In this document: piece by piece, positions 35,964-45,248 of the stretch
Numbering within the stretch: position 1 is the stretch's first letter
How the letters are laid out: every line of letters begins with the position of its first letter
From: Palsa-1400 sp036501625
GTDB taxonomy: Bacteria > Verrucomicrobiota > Verrucomicrobiia > Limisphaerales > Palsa-1400
Direction of reading: 5' to 3'
DNA: 64,000 bases
NCBI GenBank assembly: GCA_036501625.1
Contig: DASXZY010000045.1
Coordinates: 62,001-126,000 of the forward strand
The notes under the pieces: model-generated
Told to the model about the DNA's origin: nothing
Database searches by the model: none
Seen by the model: the letters and a program-made list of their open reading frames with translations, nothing else
Position numbers and translations under genes: made by a program

Positions 35964-37169
35964 TTATTCAAACGGGATGACGGACACCGTTTCGCCTGCC
36001 GCAAGGGTCGCTTTGGGCGGGACATCCACCAAGCCGTGCGCGCGGGCCATCGCGCTCAAAATATGCGAGGCTTGCGGCCCGGCGGAACGCGCCATCCCGC
36101 GCTCATCGAGCGCGACGCGCATGAAGTGGCGGCGCGCGGCGTGGTTGGAGAGCGGCTCGGCCAGCATCGCGGGAATCGCCCTCGGCATGACTTCGCGCGC
36201 CCCCTGGAATCGCAGCAATGCGGGTCGCGCCAGCAAAACAAAACAGACCAGCGCGGACACCGGGTTGCCCGGCAGGCCAAACAGCAGCTTGTCTCCCAAG
36301 CGCCCGAACGCGAACGGTTTGCCCGGCCGCATTGAAACCGTCCAAAAATCCAGTTCGCCGCCCAGGTCCGCGAAGGCCGGCTTGACCCAATCCATGTCGC
36401 CCACGGAAACGCCGCCAGTCGTGATGACCGCGTCGCATTCCGAGAACGCCTGTTCGAGCGCGCCGCGTGTCGCCCCCAAATCGTCGCGCGTGAGCGGATA
36501 AACGCGGGGCAGGGCGCCCGCCTGCCGTGCCAGGGCTGCCAGGCCGATGCGGTTGCTCTCGTAAATCGCGCCAGGCTCCAGCGCGGCCCCGGCTTCGCGA
36601 AGTTCGCTGCCAGTGGCCACCAGCCCTGTTCGCGGACGTCCGCCCAGGCGCACGTCAGAGATCCCCGCCGCCGCCAGCAAACCCAGCCGGGCGGCCGTCA
36701 ATTTTTCGTCCGCTTCGAGCAAAAGCGCGCCCGCCCGCACGTCCTCGCCGCGCGATCGGATGTTGTCGCCCGGCGGCGCGCTTTCAGAGAATAGAATGCG
36801 GGACTGATCCTGATCATTCTGCTTGACATCCTCCTGCATGACCACCGCGTCCGCGCCGGGCGGCAGCAGCGAGCCGGTCAGCACGCGCGCGCACGTTCCA
36901 CGCTCCACGGTCTTGTCAAATACAACCCCCGCTGGCGCCGCGCCAATCAGCCGCAACGCCACCGGCGCTTCCGCGCGGGCCGCCGCCAAGTCCTCCGACC
37001 GCACGGCATAGCCATCCATGGCGGAGTTATGAGCCGGGGGCAGGTCGATGGCCGAGCGCAGGGGTTCGGCCAGGAAGCGGCCCCAGGCCTCATGGAGAGG
37101 CGCCGTTTCCGCCGGCAAAGGCCGGACGGCGTCAAGTATTCGTTCCCGCGCTTCTTCCAAGGACAACAT
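35964..37169 (-). CDS. moeA: Molybdopterin molybdenumtransferase MoeA
   Basis: The 401-residue protein ligates molybdenum to molybdopterin-AMP in molybdenum cofactor synthesis. Motifs are HNSAMDGYAVRSED, GTCARVLTGSLLPPGADAVV, PPGDNIRSRGEDV, TTGGVSVGDMDW, SMRPGKPFAFGRL and FGLPGNPVSALVCF. The length fits the family. It is divergent from efp. No other molybdenum cofactor gene is in the window. Confidence 0.95.
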   Translation of the reverse strand: MLSLEEARERILDAVRPLPAETAPLHEAWGRFLAEPLRSAIDLPPAHNSAMDGYAVRSEDLAAARAEAPVALRLIGAAPAGVVFDKTVERGTCARVLTGSLLPPGADAVVMQEDVKQNDQDQSRILFSESAPPGDNIRSRGEDVRAGALLLEADEKLTAARLGLLAAAGISDVRLGGRPRTGLVATGSELREAGAALEPGAIYESNRIGLAALARQAGALPRVYPLTRDDLGATRGALEQAFSECDAVITTGGVSVGDMDWVKPAFADLGGELDFWTVSMRPGKPFAFGRLGDKLLFGLPGNPVSALVCFVLLARPALLRFQGAREVMPRAIPAMLAEPLSNHAARRHFMRVALDERGMARSAGPQASHILSAMARAHGLVDVPPKATLAAGETVSVIPFE

Positions 37170-37195
37170 GGCTGAAAATTAATTCATTTCCGGGC

Positions 37196-37223
37196 TTGCA
37201 TTTGGCTGAGCCTTCGTTACGTT
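37196..37223 (+). promoter_or_regulatory. Candidate sigma-70 type promoter for efp
   Basis: TTGCAT (37196-37201) and TACGTT (37218-37223) are separated by 16 bases and lie about 50 bases upstream of the EF-P ATG. The spacing and near-consensus hexamers suggest a housekeeping promoter. It is read from the sequence only, with no transcript data. Confidence 0.4.
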
Positions 37224-37273
37224 CAACCCTCCGCCGCCCGAATGACGGCAGGCGGGTTAAAATAACGATTTTT

Positions 37274-37831
37274 ATGGCATCAGCAAACGATTTACGCAAA
37301 GGCATGGCGATCAGCTACAATGGCGACGTGGCCGTCGTCCTGGAAACACAGCATCGCACGCCGGGCAACCTGCGCGCTTTTGTGCAGGCCACCCTCCGCA
37401 GCATCAAAACCGGCAAGGCTGCCGATGTCCGCTTCAGTTCCACCGAAAAAATTGAAGTCGTCCCGATGATGACGCGGAAAATGGATTTCAGTTACAAGGA
37501 CGGTGACGATTTCGTGTTTTCCGACCCGGAAACGTACGAGACGACCACACTGCCGCCGGAAATCGTGGGCGACGCCAAAAATTACCTGGTGGAAAACGGC
37601 ATCGTAACCGTCACTTTTGTGGATGACAAGGCCGTCTCCATCGAAATGCCCTCCAGCGTCGTCTTGACAGTCTCCGACGCGCCCGAAGGCATCCGCGGCG
37701 ATTCCTCCAACAACGTGCAAAAGCCGATTATTTTGGAGACCGGCATCACCGTGCAAGCCCCGCTCTTCATCAAAACCGGCGAAAAAATTAAAGTTGACAC
37801 GCGGACGGGGAAATACATGGAACGGGCGTAA
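37274..37831 (+). CDS. efp: Elongation factor P
   Basis: The 185-residue protein relieves ribosome stalling at polyproline stretches. The start ATG at 37274 gives MASANDLRKGMAISYNGDVA; the upstream extension of the open frame lacks EF-P character. All three beta domains are present, ending GEKIKVDTRTGKYMERA. In the tip loop HRTPGNLRAFVQATL, the position that bears modified Lys or Arg in well-studied EF-Ps is Asn32. It may act unmodified or use another modification. Confidence 0.96.
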   Translation: MASANDLRKGMAISYNGDVAVVLETQHRTPGNLRAFVQATLRSIKTGKAADVRFSSTEKIEVVPMMTRKMDFSYKDGDDFVFSDPETYETTTLPPEIVGDAKNYLVENGIVTVTFVDDKAVSIEMPSSVVLTVSDAPEGIRGDSSNNVQKPIILETGITVQAPLFIKTGEKIKVDTRTGKYMERA

Positions 37832-37890
37832 AGTTCCCGCTCTTAATCTTCTTAAGACGAGCGCCCAAGCGCATCAGGACCCCAATATCT

Positions 37891-38010
37891 TCACGGCACG
37901 AAAGCGAATTCCAGACCGCCTCCTGCCCCGTGCCAGAACCGGAGAACGAAAACGGCCCCAGTGCCGGGAAATATTTCGTAGATTATGTTGTCCGCCTTGC
38001 ACGCAAAAAT
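37891..38010 (-). pseudogene. ParE/RelE-type toxin remnant (C-terminal fragment)
   Basis: The 39-codon fragment contains DNIIYEIFPGTGAVFVLRFW followed by HGAGGG and a stop at 37891. This resembles the final strands of ParE/plasmid-stabilisation toxins (YxIVYEx...VxxLRVWHGAR). An in-frame stop sits just upstream and no start is available, so roughly the N-terminal 60 residues are missing. Call rests on a short match and is tentative. Confidence 0.5.
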
Positions 38011-38047
38011 GCAAGGTCAACGTTGTCAGTATTGCTCGCCACGCGCA

Positions 38048-38170
38048 TTAGTCCCGGCAGCGCCCTTCGCGCAAATCGCGGACGGCTTCGTCTGCGAGGG
38101 AGTCCAAATGTCCGGCGGCAACATCTTCGCCAAACTGCTTGTCCCAATTTGGGAAAAAATGCGACTCCAA
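38048..38170 (-). pseudogene. Small antitoxin-like fragment upstream of the toxin remnant
   Basis: A 40-residue frame from a TTG at 38170 reads NWDKQFGEDVAAGHLDSLAD and then EAVRDLREGRCRD, ending at 38048. The pattern (D/E-V-AAG-LD-LA-EA---R-G) resembles small antitoxins encoded just before RelE/ParE-type toxins. Its stop lies 38 bases before the toxin remnant. It could be intact but orphaned. Identification is by pattern only. Confidence 0.4.
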
Positions 38171-38253
38171 GGTTCAATAATGCGTCAAGCTCGATGACAT
38201 TAGCGATTCCCAAAAGAATATATTTGTCAATTTAGAGCAAGAGAGCCGTCTGC

Positions 38254-39423
38254 CTACAACGCCTCTTCCAAAATCCCCCGCTGCTCCTCCGCCGTGAGCG
38301 CGATCGGATTGGCCTTCATGCTGCTGGCCCTGGCGCCCATCTCGATGACCTTCGGCATCTCCTTCGCAGTCAAGCCGAAATGTCCCAGCGGCTCGACTCC
38401 CAAATCTTTCGCCAATTGCCGCACCCATTCCACTCCTTCATCGGCGGTGGCGGCGGGACGGCCTGTCAATAATCGGGCGGCTTCCTCGTAGCGGCGCAGA
38501 GACTCGTGGCGGGGTTCGCGCTGGCGCAAAGCGCGCACGTTGGCCGCCATGACGCCCGGCAGCAGGGCGGCGCAAATCGCTCCGTGCGGCGCGTTCGTCA
38601 GGCCGCCAATGGCTCCAGCGAATCCATGCACCGCGCCCAAACCCGCGTTCGCCAGCGCCATGCCTCCAAAAAGGCTCGCCACTGCCATGTCCTCGCGCGC
38701 CGCCGCGTCCCGGCTGTTTTCAAAAGCCGCCCGCAACGAGCGCGCCGCCCGCCGCATTCCCTCAGCGCATAGCGCGTCAGTCATCGGATTGAGCCGGTTG
38801 CAAACATACGGCTCGATAACCTGCGTCAGCGCGTCCAAGCCCGTGCGGGCCGTCACCGCCGGCGGCACGCCCCAGGTCAACTCAGGATCGACCAGCGCCG
38901 CGCTGGGCAGCATCCCGAGGCCGCGCAGGCTCACTTTTTGCCGGTGCTCTGGCGAAGCCAGCACCGCATTGCGCGTCACTTCGGAGCCGGTTCCCGCCGT
39001 GGTGGGAATAGCGATGAATGGCGCGGAAGGATTTCTCAAACTTTGTCCGCCGCCGATGACCTCAAGATAGTCAAGAATATCTCCAGGATTCGTGAGCATG
39101 GCCGCGATGGCCTTGCCCGCATCTAGCGCGCTGCCGCCGCCGAGGCTGGCCGCCACATCGCAATGCTCGCCGGCAGCCAGTTCCCGCCCGCGCCGGATAA
39201 GGGCGATGTCCGGTTCTCCCTCGACGGAAAAAATAACCGCGCCCACGCCGTTCTCGCGCAAGGCATCGAGCAGAAATTGCGCCCGGCTGGGATCGCGGCC
39301 GGTCACCACCAGCGCGCGCCGTCCGAACTGCCGCGCCAATTCCCCAGCCTGGCGCGAGACGCCGGGGCCAAACAACACCCGGTGCGCGGTGGCAAATTCA
39401 AAGCGCATCGTGCCCGCGCTCAT
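38254..39423 (-). CDS. Iron-containing alcohol dehydrogenase
   Basis: The 389-residue group III (Fe-type) dehydrogenase uses NAD(P) with an alcohol or aldehyde substrate. The nucleotide-binding part contains VAASLGGGSALDAGKAIAAM and FIAIPTTAGTGSEVTRNAVL. Metal-ligand regions are TARTGLDALTQVIEPYV and GAVHGFAGAIGGLTNAPHG. An ATG at 39423 follows GAGGCGGAAC, a fair ribosome site; an internal ATG at 39408 is the alternative. It overlaps the upstream ABM gene, suggesting co-expression. Substrate is not predictable. Confidence 0.93.
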   Translation of the reverse strand: MSAGTMRFEFATAHRVLFGPGVSRQAGELARQFGRRALVVTGRDPSRAQFLLDALRENGVGAVIFSVEGEPDIALIRRGRELAAGEHCDVAASLGGGSALDAGKAIAAMLTNPGDILDYLEVIGGGQSLRNPSAPFIAIPTTAGTGSEVTRNAVLASPEHRQKVSLRGLGMLPSAALVDPELTWGVPPAVTARTGLDALTQVIEPYVCNRLNPMTDALCAEGMRRAARSLRAAFENSRDAAAREDMAVASLFGGMALANAGLGAVHGFAGAIGGLTNAPHGAICAALLPGVMAANVRALRQREPRHESLRRYEEAARLLTGRPAATADEGVEWVRQLAKDLGVEPLGHFGLTAKEMPKVIEMGARASSMKANPIALTAEEQRGILEEAL

Positions 39424-39715
39424 GTTCCGCCTCAATGGGAGCGAACTTCACGCTCGCGCGCGGCTCGGCCATCATCGGGGCGACGGCGTCCCGCCAAATT
39501 TGGTAATGGCGGGTTTCCTTGTGTTGCGCCTGCGCGCCAGCGTCGCGATACGCTTCGATCAGCACGAAGCGGGACGGGGCATCAATCTGCTGGATGCAAT
39601 CGAATTGGGCGATGCCCGATTCGCGGCGGCTATCCCGCGCGTTGGCCATCGTGGCCTGCTTGAAAGCCTCGACGCTCTCCGGTTTAACATGGACGTGAAC
39701 GTGAACAATAAGCAT
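39398..39715 (-). CDS. Antibiotic biosynthesis monooxygenase (ABM) domain protein
   Basis: A 105-residue single-domain dimeric alpha/beta barrel protein starting MLIVHVHVHVKPESVEAF at 39715. The conserved core (ARDSRRESGIAQFDCIQQID, APSRFVLIEAYRDAGA, HKETRHYQIWRDAV) matches ABM/LsrG-like proteins, which oxidise or isomerise small molecules without cofactors. It overlaps the dehydrogenase downstream, hinting at a shared small-molecule detoxification or catabolic step. Function is inferred. Confidence 0.88.
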   Translation of the reverse strand: MLIVHVHVHVKPESVEAFKQATMANARDSRRESGIAQFDCIQQIDAPSRFVLIEAYRDAGAQAQHKETRHYQIWRDAVAPMMAEPRASVKFAPIEAEHERGHDAL

Positions 39716-39771
39716 ACATTTCAAGTGCAGTCCCAATCGTTACGCCTTGCGAGGCCAATGATAAATAAAAA

Positions 39772-41460
39772 ATGAACATTGCCGAGCGATTTAATCCGGC
39801 CCGCCATTTCCGCGGCTACCAGCGTCAATGGCTGGCCGGGGACATCGCGGCCGGGGTCAGCGGATGCCTGGTCATGATTCCCTCGGTCATCGCCTACGCG
39901 CGGCTGACGGGGCTGCCGCCGGTAACGGGCCTTTACGCGGCCCTGGTGCCGTTGGTCATCTTTCCCTTTTTCACCAGTTCGCGGGAAGTCATCGCGGGGC
40001 CGGACATCGCGATCTGTTTGTTGATGGCCGCGGCCATCGCGCCGCTGGCCGGCAAAGACCCCGCGCACGCCACCGCCCTCGCGGCCGCGCTCTCGCTGAT
40101 TTGCGGCCTGCTTCTGCTGCTGGCCAGCCGCCTCAAACTGGGGCGGGCCGCCGATTTTCTCTCCAAACCTGTGCTGGTCGGCTATATGACGGGCGCGGCC
40201 TTGATTCTAGCCGCCTCGCAATTGAGCGCCCTTCTCAGGGTGCCGCTTGTCAAAACTGATTTTTTCCCGCGCCTGCTGGAAGTCTTCCGCCGCCGCCACG
40301 AAACGCACCTGCCCACGTTGTATTTCGGATTGGCTTTGCTGGCGATGATGATGGTCCTGCACAGATGGTCCCGGCGCATCCCGGCGGCCATCATCGTGTG
40401 CGTGGCGGCCGTGATTGTTTCCATGGCTTTTCATTTGGAGCAGCAAGGCGTGGCCGTGGTGGGCGCGTTTCAAGGCGGCCTTCCTGGCTGGAGAATTCAG
40501 CACGTGCCCTGGGCGGAAATTCAGGCGCTTTTGCCGGCGGCCATCGGCATCGCTTTTCTCACTTATACCGAGGGCGTCTTGCTGGCGCGGGCCTTCGCGG
40601 CCAAGAACGGTTACGACATCGCGCCCAACCAGGAATTGACTGCTCTGGGCGCGGCTAATCTCGCTAACGGCGTGTTCCAGGGCTTCCCCGTGACAGGCAG
40701 CCAATCCCGCACCGCCGTCAGCGACGACTCCGGCGCCAAGACGCAATTGGCCAGCCTGGTCATGGCGGTTTGCGTCGCGCTGTTTCTCTTGTTCTTGACG
40801 CCCGTGCTGGCGCGCCTCCCTTCGGTCAGTTTGGCTGCCGTCCTGATTTTTGGCGGATGGAACCTGGTGGAATTCAATGCCATGAAACGCATCTACCACG
40901 ATTATCCCGGCGCGGGCGCCATCGCCGCGCTGACGACTTTGGGCGTGCTCGCGGCGGGCGTGGTGGCGGGCATCTTGCTGGGCGTGGTGCTTTCTCTTTT
41001 GACGCTGATCAACCGGATTTCGCATCCGCCGGACGCAGTCTTGCGCGAATTGCCCGGCCACGGATTTCATGATGTGGGGGCAACGGCCGCGGGGCGGACG
41101 CTGCCGGGCTTGCTGGCCTACCGTTTTTACGCGCCGCTGCTATTCTCGAACAGCGGCTATTTTTCCGAGCGCGTCCACTGCATCGTCAACGCCTCCGCCA
41201 CGCCGGTGCGCTGGCTGCTGCTGGACGCCCAGGCCATCACCGACGTGGATGTGACCGCCGCCGAAATGCTGCGCGCCTTGCGCGTGGAATTGCGGGAGAA
41301 GGGCATCGCGCTCAAAATCGCCCATGCCAATCCGCCCCTGCGCGCGCTGCTCGAACGCACGGGCCTGGCCGGTGAAATCGGCGGCGAGAGCTTTTTCGCT
41401 TCGGTGCATGAGTGCGTGACCGCATTCCAGGGAACGCAGCCCGCGGGCGGGAAAAATTAA
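39772..41460 (+). CDS. SulP-family anion transporter with STAS domain
   Basis: A 562-residue inner-membrane transporter with 12-14 predicted helices. SulP signatures are GVSGCLVMIPSVIAYARLTG with LPPVTGLYAAL, and FTSSREVIAGPDIAICLLMA. The C-terminal STAS domain (from about 440) contains LLLDAQAITDVDVTAAEMLR. Family members carry sulfate, bicarbonate or related anions. Which anion is not evident. The following FMN reductase starts 41 bases later. Confidence 0.93.
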   Translation: MNIAERFNPARHFRGYQRQWLAGDIAAGVSGCLVMIPSVIAYARLTGLPPVTGLYAALVPLVIFPFFTSSREVIAGPDIAICLLMAAAIAPLAGKDPAHATALAAALSLICGLLLLLASRLKLGRAADFLSKPVLVGYMTGAALILAASQLSALLRVPLVKTDFFPRLLEVFRRRHETHLPTLYFGLALLAMMMVLHRWSRRIPAAIIVCVAAVIVSMAFHLEQQGVAVVGAFQGGLPGWRIQHVPWAEIQALLPAAIGIAFLTYTEGVLLARAFAAKNGYDIAPNQELTALGAANLANGVFQGFPVTGSQSRTAVSDDSGAKTQLASLVMAVCVALFLLFLTPVLARLPSVSLAAVLIFGGWNLVEFNAMKRIYHDYPGAGAIAALTTLGVLAAGVVAGILLGVVLSLLTLINRISHPPDAVLRELPGHGFHDVGATAAGRTLPGLLAYRFYAPLLFSNSGYFSERVHCIVNASATPVRWLLLDAQAITDVDVTAAEMLRALRVELREKGIALKIAHANPPLRALLERTGLAGEIGGESFFASVHECVTAFQGTQPAGGKN

Positions 41461-41501
41461 CATTGCCAAAGGCGGGCGCCTTGGCATCCACTGGCCGTTC
41501 G

Positions 41502-42113
41502 ATGCGCAAAGAACAATCAGCGCCCGGCGAACCGGCCTTGCGCGTGCTGGCGGTGGCCGGCAGTTTGAATCGCGGCTCCGTCACGCGCGCCGTGCTGGCC
41601 GAGGCCGCCAGCCAGTTGGCCGCGCTCGGCTGCTCGGTCGATATGCTTGACCTGCTGCAGGAGCCGCTCCCGCTTTACAATCCCGATACTGCTTACGACG
41701 CGCCGTCCTTTCCCGCCCTCAAGGAGCGGGTCGATCAGGCGGACGCCGTCATTTTGGGCACGCCGGACTATCACGGGAGCATGAGCGGCGTGATGAAGAA
41801 TTTTCTGGACCATTTCTGGCGCGAATTCGCCGGCAAGCTATTCGCGACGATCGTGGCCTCGCACGAAAAAGGTTTGACAGTCACTGACCAGCTTCGCACT
41901 GTGGCCCGCCAATGCTATGCCTGGAGCCTGCCCTACGGAGTTTCGTTTCTCGGCGAGGATTGCGTCAAGGAAGGCAAAATCATCAACGCCGATTTGGCCA
42001 GGCGCCTGGCCATGATGACACATGACATCGCTGTTTACGGAAAATTGCTGGCCGCCCAGCGCCGGACCGACCTCGCTTCCAAAGACCCGGGCTTTCTCGC
42101 GCGCTGGCGGTAG
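41502..42113 (+). CDS. NAD(P)H-dependent FMN reductase
   Basis: A 203-residue flavodoxin-fold protein beginning MRKEQSAPGEPALRVLAVAG. Flavin-binding motifs LAVAGSLNRGSVTRAVLAEA and GTPDYHGSMSGVMKNFLDHF are intact, matching the SsuE/YieF-like family. It reduces FMN with NAD(P)H, possibly also quinones or azo compounds. It follows the SulP gene, so a link to sulfonate or sulfur use is possible but unproven. Confidence 0.9.
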   Translation: MRKEQSAPGEPALRVLAVAGSLNRGSVTRAVLAEAASQLAALGCSVDMLDLLQEPLPLYNPDTAYDAPSFPALKERVDQADAVILGTPDYHGSMSGVMKNFLDHFWREFAGKLFATIVASHEKGLTVTDQLRTVARQCYAWSLPYGVSFLGEDCVKEGKIINADLARRLAMMTHDIAVYGKLLAAQRRTDLASKDPGFLARWR

Positions 42114-42220
42114 CCCTCTAATCCTAACAAGAGTGGGAGTTCGTGTAAGATGCCCAGTCCCCCTGTCGAAAATGCCCATTGGCTTTGTCGGGATTTAAAG
42201 TATCCTGACCGCCGATTTCT

Positions 42221-45085
42221 ATGAATGACATCATTTCGGGCATCAAGCAACGAAGATTCGGCATTAGCGTCGGGATGCTGCTGGTGCTGCTGGCGGGAAC
42301 GCTGGCTGTGCTTTGCCACGAAGCCTTCGGCGCCCATCAAGTCTTTTGGGCCAATGACGTGCCCATGGCGGCTGTGGTGGAAAGTTCCGCCCGGCTCCCT
42401 TCTTCGTTCTTCGGCAGTTGGGCGGATTTTTACTGGCTGGGCGGTCCTAACGCCGCCTTCCCGCCCAACCTGACCAATATCTCCGCCGCGATTCTCACGC
42501 CGACCCTCCAGTACAAAGTCTATCCGCCCGGCACGATGCTTTTCCTCGGATTTGCCGCCTGGTTTTTCTTCCGCCAATTGCGCTTGAGCACGCTGGCTTG
42601 CGTCATCGGCGGATTGGGCGCCGGCTTGAACATGCACTTTTTCTCCAATGCCTGCTGGGGCCTGGGGCAATGGGAAGTGTGCTGCGCGATGATCTTCATT
42701 GCGCTGGGCATTCTGGTCAGCCCGTCCATTAAAAAGTTGTGGATCAGAGGCGCGCTGGCCGGCTTGTCAGTCGGCATGGCGGTCATGGAAGGCAACGATG
42801 TGGGCGCGATCATGAGCTTGTATGTCGCGATTTTTGTCGTGTTTCTTTTTCTGTCAAGCGAATCCAATCCGGCCAAAGGCCTTGGCAAGGCCTTCTACGT
42901 GGGCGCGGTTCTGGTGCTGTGCGCGTTCCTGATTTCGTTGAGCACGATTTCCACGCTTATCGGCACGCAATTGACCGGCACCGCCTCCGTCGGCCAATCC
43001 AAGGCCGACCAACTCGAAGCCTGGGATCGCAACACGCAATGGAGCATCCCCAAGATCGAAACATTGCGCATGATTATTCCGGGCCTTTTCGGGTACCGGC
43101 TGGATGTTTACACGACCTCCGGCTCGCCCGAAGCCTACTACTGGGGCAGCGTGGCCGAAGACCCGCACGTGGTGGAATTGGAGAGCAGCGATGCCGTCAC
43201 CCGCAGCAATGCCTCGGTGGCTCTCCATTTGCCGCAGCAAATTATCAATTACATGGCCGCCGATGACAACGCTCCGGCCGCCGACATCAAGGCGAAGTTC
43301 AACGCCACGCCCGACGAACTCAAAGGCGTCCAGCAGCAAATCGTGGATAAAGTCAAAGGCCTTGGGTTCCAGTTGCGCCACACTGGCAGCGGCGAGTACA
43401 CGGGCGTGCTGGTGTGTTTGCTGGCCATATTCGGGCTGGCCAGCACGGCGCGAAGAAAGAATTCGCCCTTCAACAAGAAGGAAAGGCGCATGGTTTGGTT
43501 TTGGGGCGCGGTCGCGTTGCTTTCGCTGATGACCGCGTGGGGCCGCTACGGCTTTCTTTACTCGCTGGTCTATCACATGCCGCTGCTGGCCAGCTTCCGC
43601 AATCCGCAAAAGTACATGCATCCGCTCAATATCAGCATGATGATCCTGGCCGCTTATGGGTTGGAAGTGTTGAGCCGCCAATATCTCAGCTCGGCTGCCA
43701 AGGGCGTGGAATCCTTCTTCCAGCAGCTTTGGCAGGGTTGGAAACGCGCTTCAGTCTTTGAAGTTTGCTGGGCGGCTGGCTGCGCCGTCTTTTTTCTGGC
43801 GGCCGTCATTGGCTACTTCAAGCTCGCGTCGTCCAAGCCGGCGCTGATCGAATACTTGATGCACAATCGCTTCAGTGACACCGACGCGCCCCAAATTGCC
43901 AACTTTGCCGTGGCCGAAGTGGCTTGGTTCCTCATTTATCTGCTGGTTTCCATGATTGTGATTTTCTGCATCCTGGCGGGTTCGTTTTCGGGGCGGCGCG
44001 CGGTGTGGGCGGGGCTTATTCTGGCGGCCATTATGGCTTGCGATCTGGGCCGCTCGGATCGGCCGTGGGTGCGTTATTACGATTACACGCAGACGATGAG
44101 TCCCAACCCGCTTACAGACTTGCTGAAAAAGGACCCGTGGGAGCATCGCGTCAATTCCCGAAGCTGGCCCGAAGGCGGCTATATGACTCCCAACTTGACG
44201 CTCCAATGCCACTGGTGGCTTGAGAATGATTACCCGTTCAACGATATCGAGTCCCTGGAAATCGACCAGATGCCGCGCATGCCCGTGCTGGATGGCGAGT
44301 ACCTAAACCATTTCGTCCCCACGTCCGAAGACAACCTTCTTCCCATGACGCGCCTGTGGCAATTGTGCAATACCCGTTACATTCTGGCCGGAGCGGAATG
44401 GGAGGATAAGTTGAATAAAGCTGGAGTGCCGCCGAATAGCTTCCGCCCCGTCATGCGCATGAACCTCGTGCCCAAACCCGGCGTCGCCACCCCGCGCGAC
44501 GGCGGCGATATGACCGTGCAAACCAACAACGACGGCCCCGTCATCTTGTATGAATTCACGGCTGCCCTGCCAAGGGTCAAGCTCTTCGCCGATTGGCAGG
44601 TTCTGGATAATCCGACCGGGTTGCAAATGCTCAGTTCGCCAGTGTTCGACCCGGCCAGGACGGTCGTGGTGTCCAAGGACACGCCGATCACGCAAACTCC
44701 CGGCAGTCCGGGCGCCGACCCCGGCACAGTTAAAATCTCGCATTACCAATCCAAACATCTGGTCATGGATGTCGATGCCAAAACGCCGGCCGTGCTGCTG
44801 CTCAATGACCGCACCGGCGCCAACTGGCATGTTCTGGTGGATGACAAACCGGCGCCGTTTCTCACCTGCAACTATATCATGCAAGGAACGTTCGTCCCCG
44901 CCGGCCATCACACCGTCGAGTTCAAATATCAGCCGCCCTTGAATCTGCTCATGGTCAGTTTGGCGACCTTCGGCCTGGGCCTGGTCTTGGCCGGTTTCGT
45001 CATCGCCAGCAATTGGGGGAAGGAATTGGAGGAGCCATCCGCCGCCTCTGAATCCGCGCCGCCACCGCCTCCCGCCGCGCCATGA
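42221..45085 (+). CDS. YfhO-like polytopic membrane protein
   Basis: A 954-residue inner-membrane protein with about twelve predicted helices in the first 570 residues and again at the C-terminus, with a large soluble domain (about 590-890) between. The loop HQVFWANDVPMAAVVESSAR and following GGPNAAFPPNL recall GT-C transferases of the YfhO type, which move lipid-linked sugars onto cell envelope polymers. The end of the soluble part (VLLLNDRTGANWHVLVDDKP) matches the YfhO C-terminal pattern. Sugar substrate unknown. Confidence 0.8.
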   Translation: MNDIISGIKQRRFGISVGMLLVLLAGTLAVLCHEAFGAHQVFWANDVPMAAVVESSARLPSSFFGSWADFYWLGGPNAAFPPNLTNISAAILTPTLQYKVYPPGTMLFLGFAAWFFFRQLRLSTLACVIGGLGAGLNMHFFSNACWGLGQWEVCCAMIFIALGILVSPSIKKLWIRGALAGLSVGMAVMEGNDVGAIMSLYVAIFVVFLFLSSESNPAKGLGKAFYVGAVLVLCAFLISLSTISTLIGTQLTGTASVGQSKADQLEAWDRNTQWSIPKIETLRMIIPGLFGYRLDVYTTSGSPEAYYWGSVAEDPHVVELESSDAVTRSNASVALHLPQQIINYMAADDNAPAADIKAKFNATPDELKGVQQQIVDKVKGLGFQLRHTGSGEYTGVLVCLLAIFGLASTARRKNSPFNKKERRMVWFWGAVALLSLMTAWGRYGFLYSLVYHMPLLASFRNPQKYMHPLNISMMILAAYGLEVLSRQYLSSAAKGVESFFQQLWQGWKRASVFEVCWAAGCAVFFLAAVIGYFKLASSKPALIEYLMHNRFSDTDAPQIANFAVAEVAWFLIYLLVSMIVIFCILAGSFSGRRAVWAGLILAAIMACDLGRSDRPWVRYYDYTQTMSPNPLTDLLKKDPWEHRVNSRSWPEGGYMTPNLTLQCHWWLENDYPFNDIESLEIDQMPRMPVLDGEYLNHFVPTSEDNLLPMTRLWQLCNTRYILAGAEWEDKLNKAGVPPNSFRPVMRMNLVPKPGVATPRDGGDMTVQTNNDGPVILYEFTAALPRVKLFADWQVLDNPTGLQMLSSPVFDPARTVVVSKDTPITQTPGSPGADPGTVKISHYQSKHLVMDVDAKTPAVLLLNDRTGANWHVLVDDKPAPFLTCNYIMQGTFVPAGHHTVEFKYQPPLNLLMVSLATFGLGLVLAGFVIASNWGKELEEPSAASESAPPPPPAAP

Positions 45086-45248
45086 GCAATGCGGCCGCCA
45101 GTCACGTTTCCCGCCCGCATCGCCTGCTTTTTGGGATTGACGGCGCTGGCGCTAACAGCGGAAGCATCAGCCTCGCCGCTCACGCCGAAAACACCGTTTT
45201 CTTGCACTAGGTTCGCAAGACAATGGAAGACAACAAAACCAGCCAAAA

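Larger units (their letters stand above)
37832..38253. other. Intergenic region with decayed toxin-antitoxin fragments
   Basis: About 420 bases between efp and the alcohol dehydrogenase gene. Two minus-strand protein fragments are readable (listed separately). Other open frames here have no protein character. Short palindromes such as CTTAA...TTAAG near 37850 are too weak to call. Confidence 0.5.
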
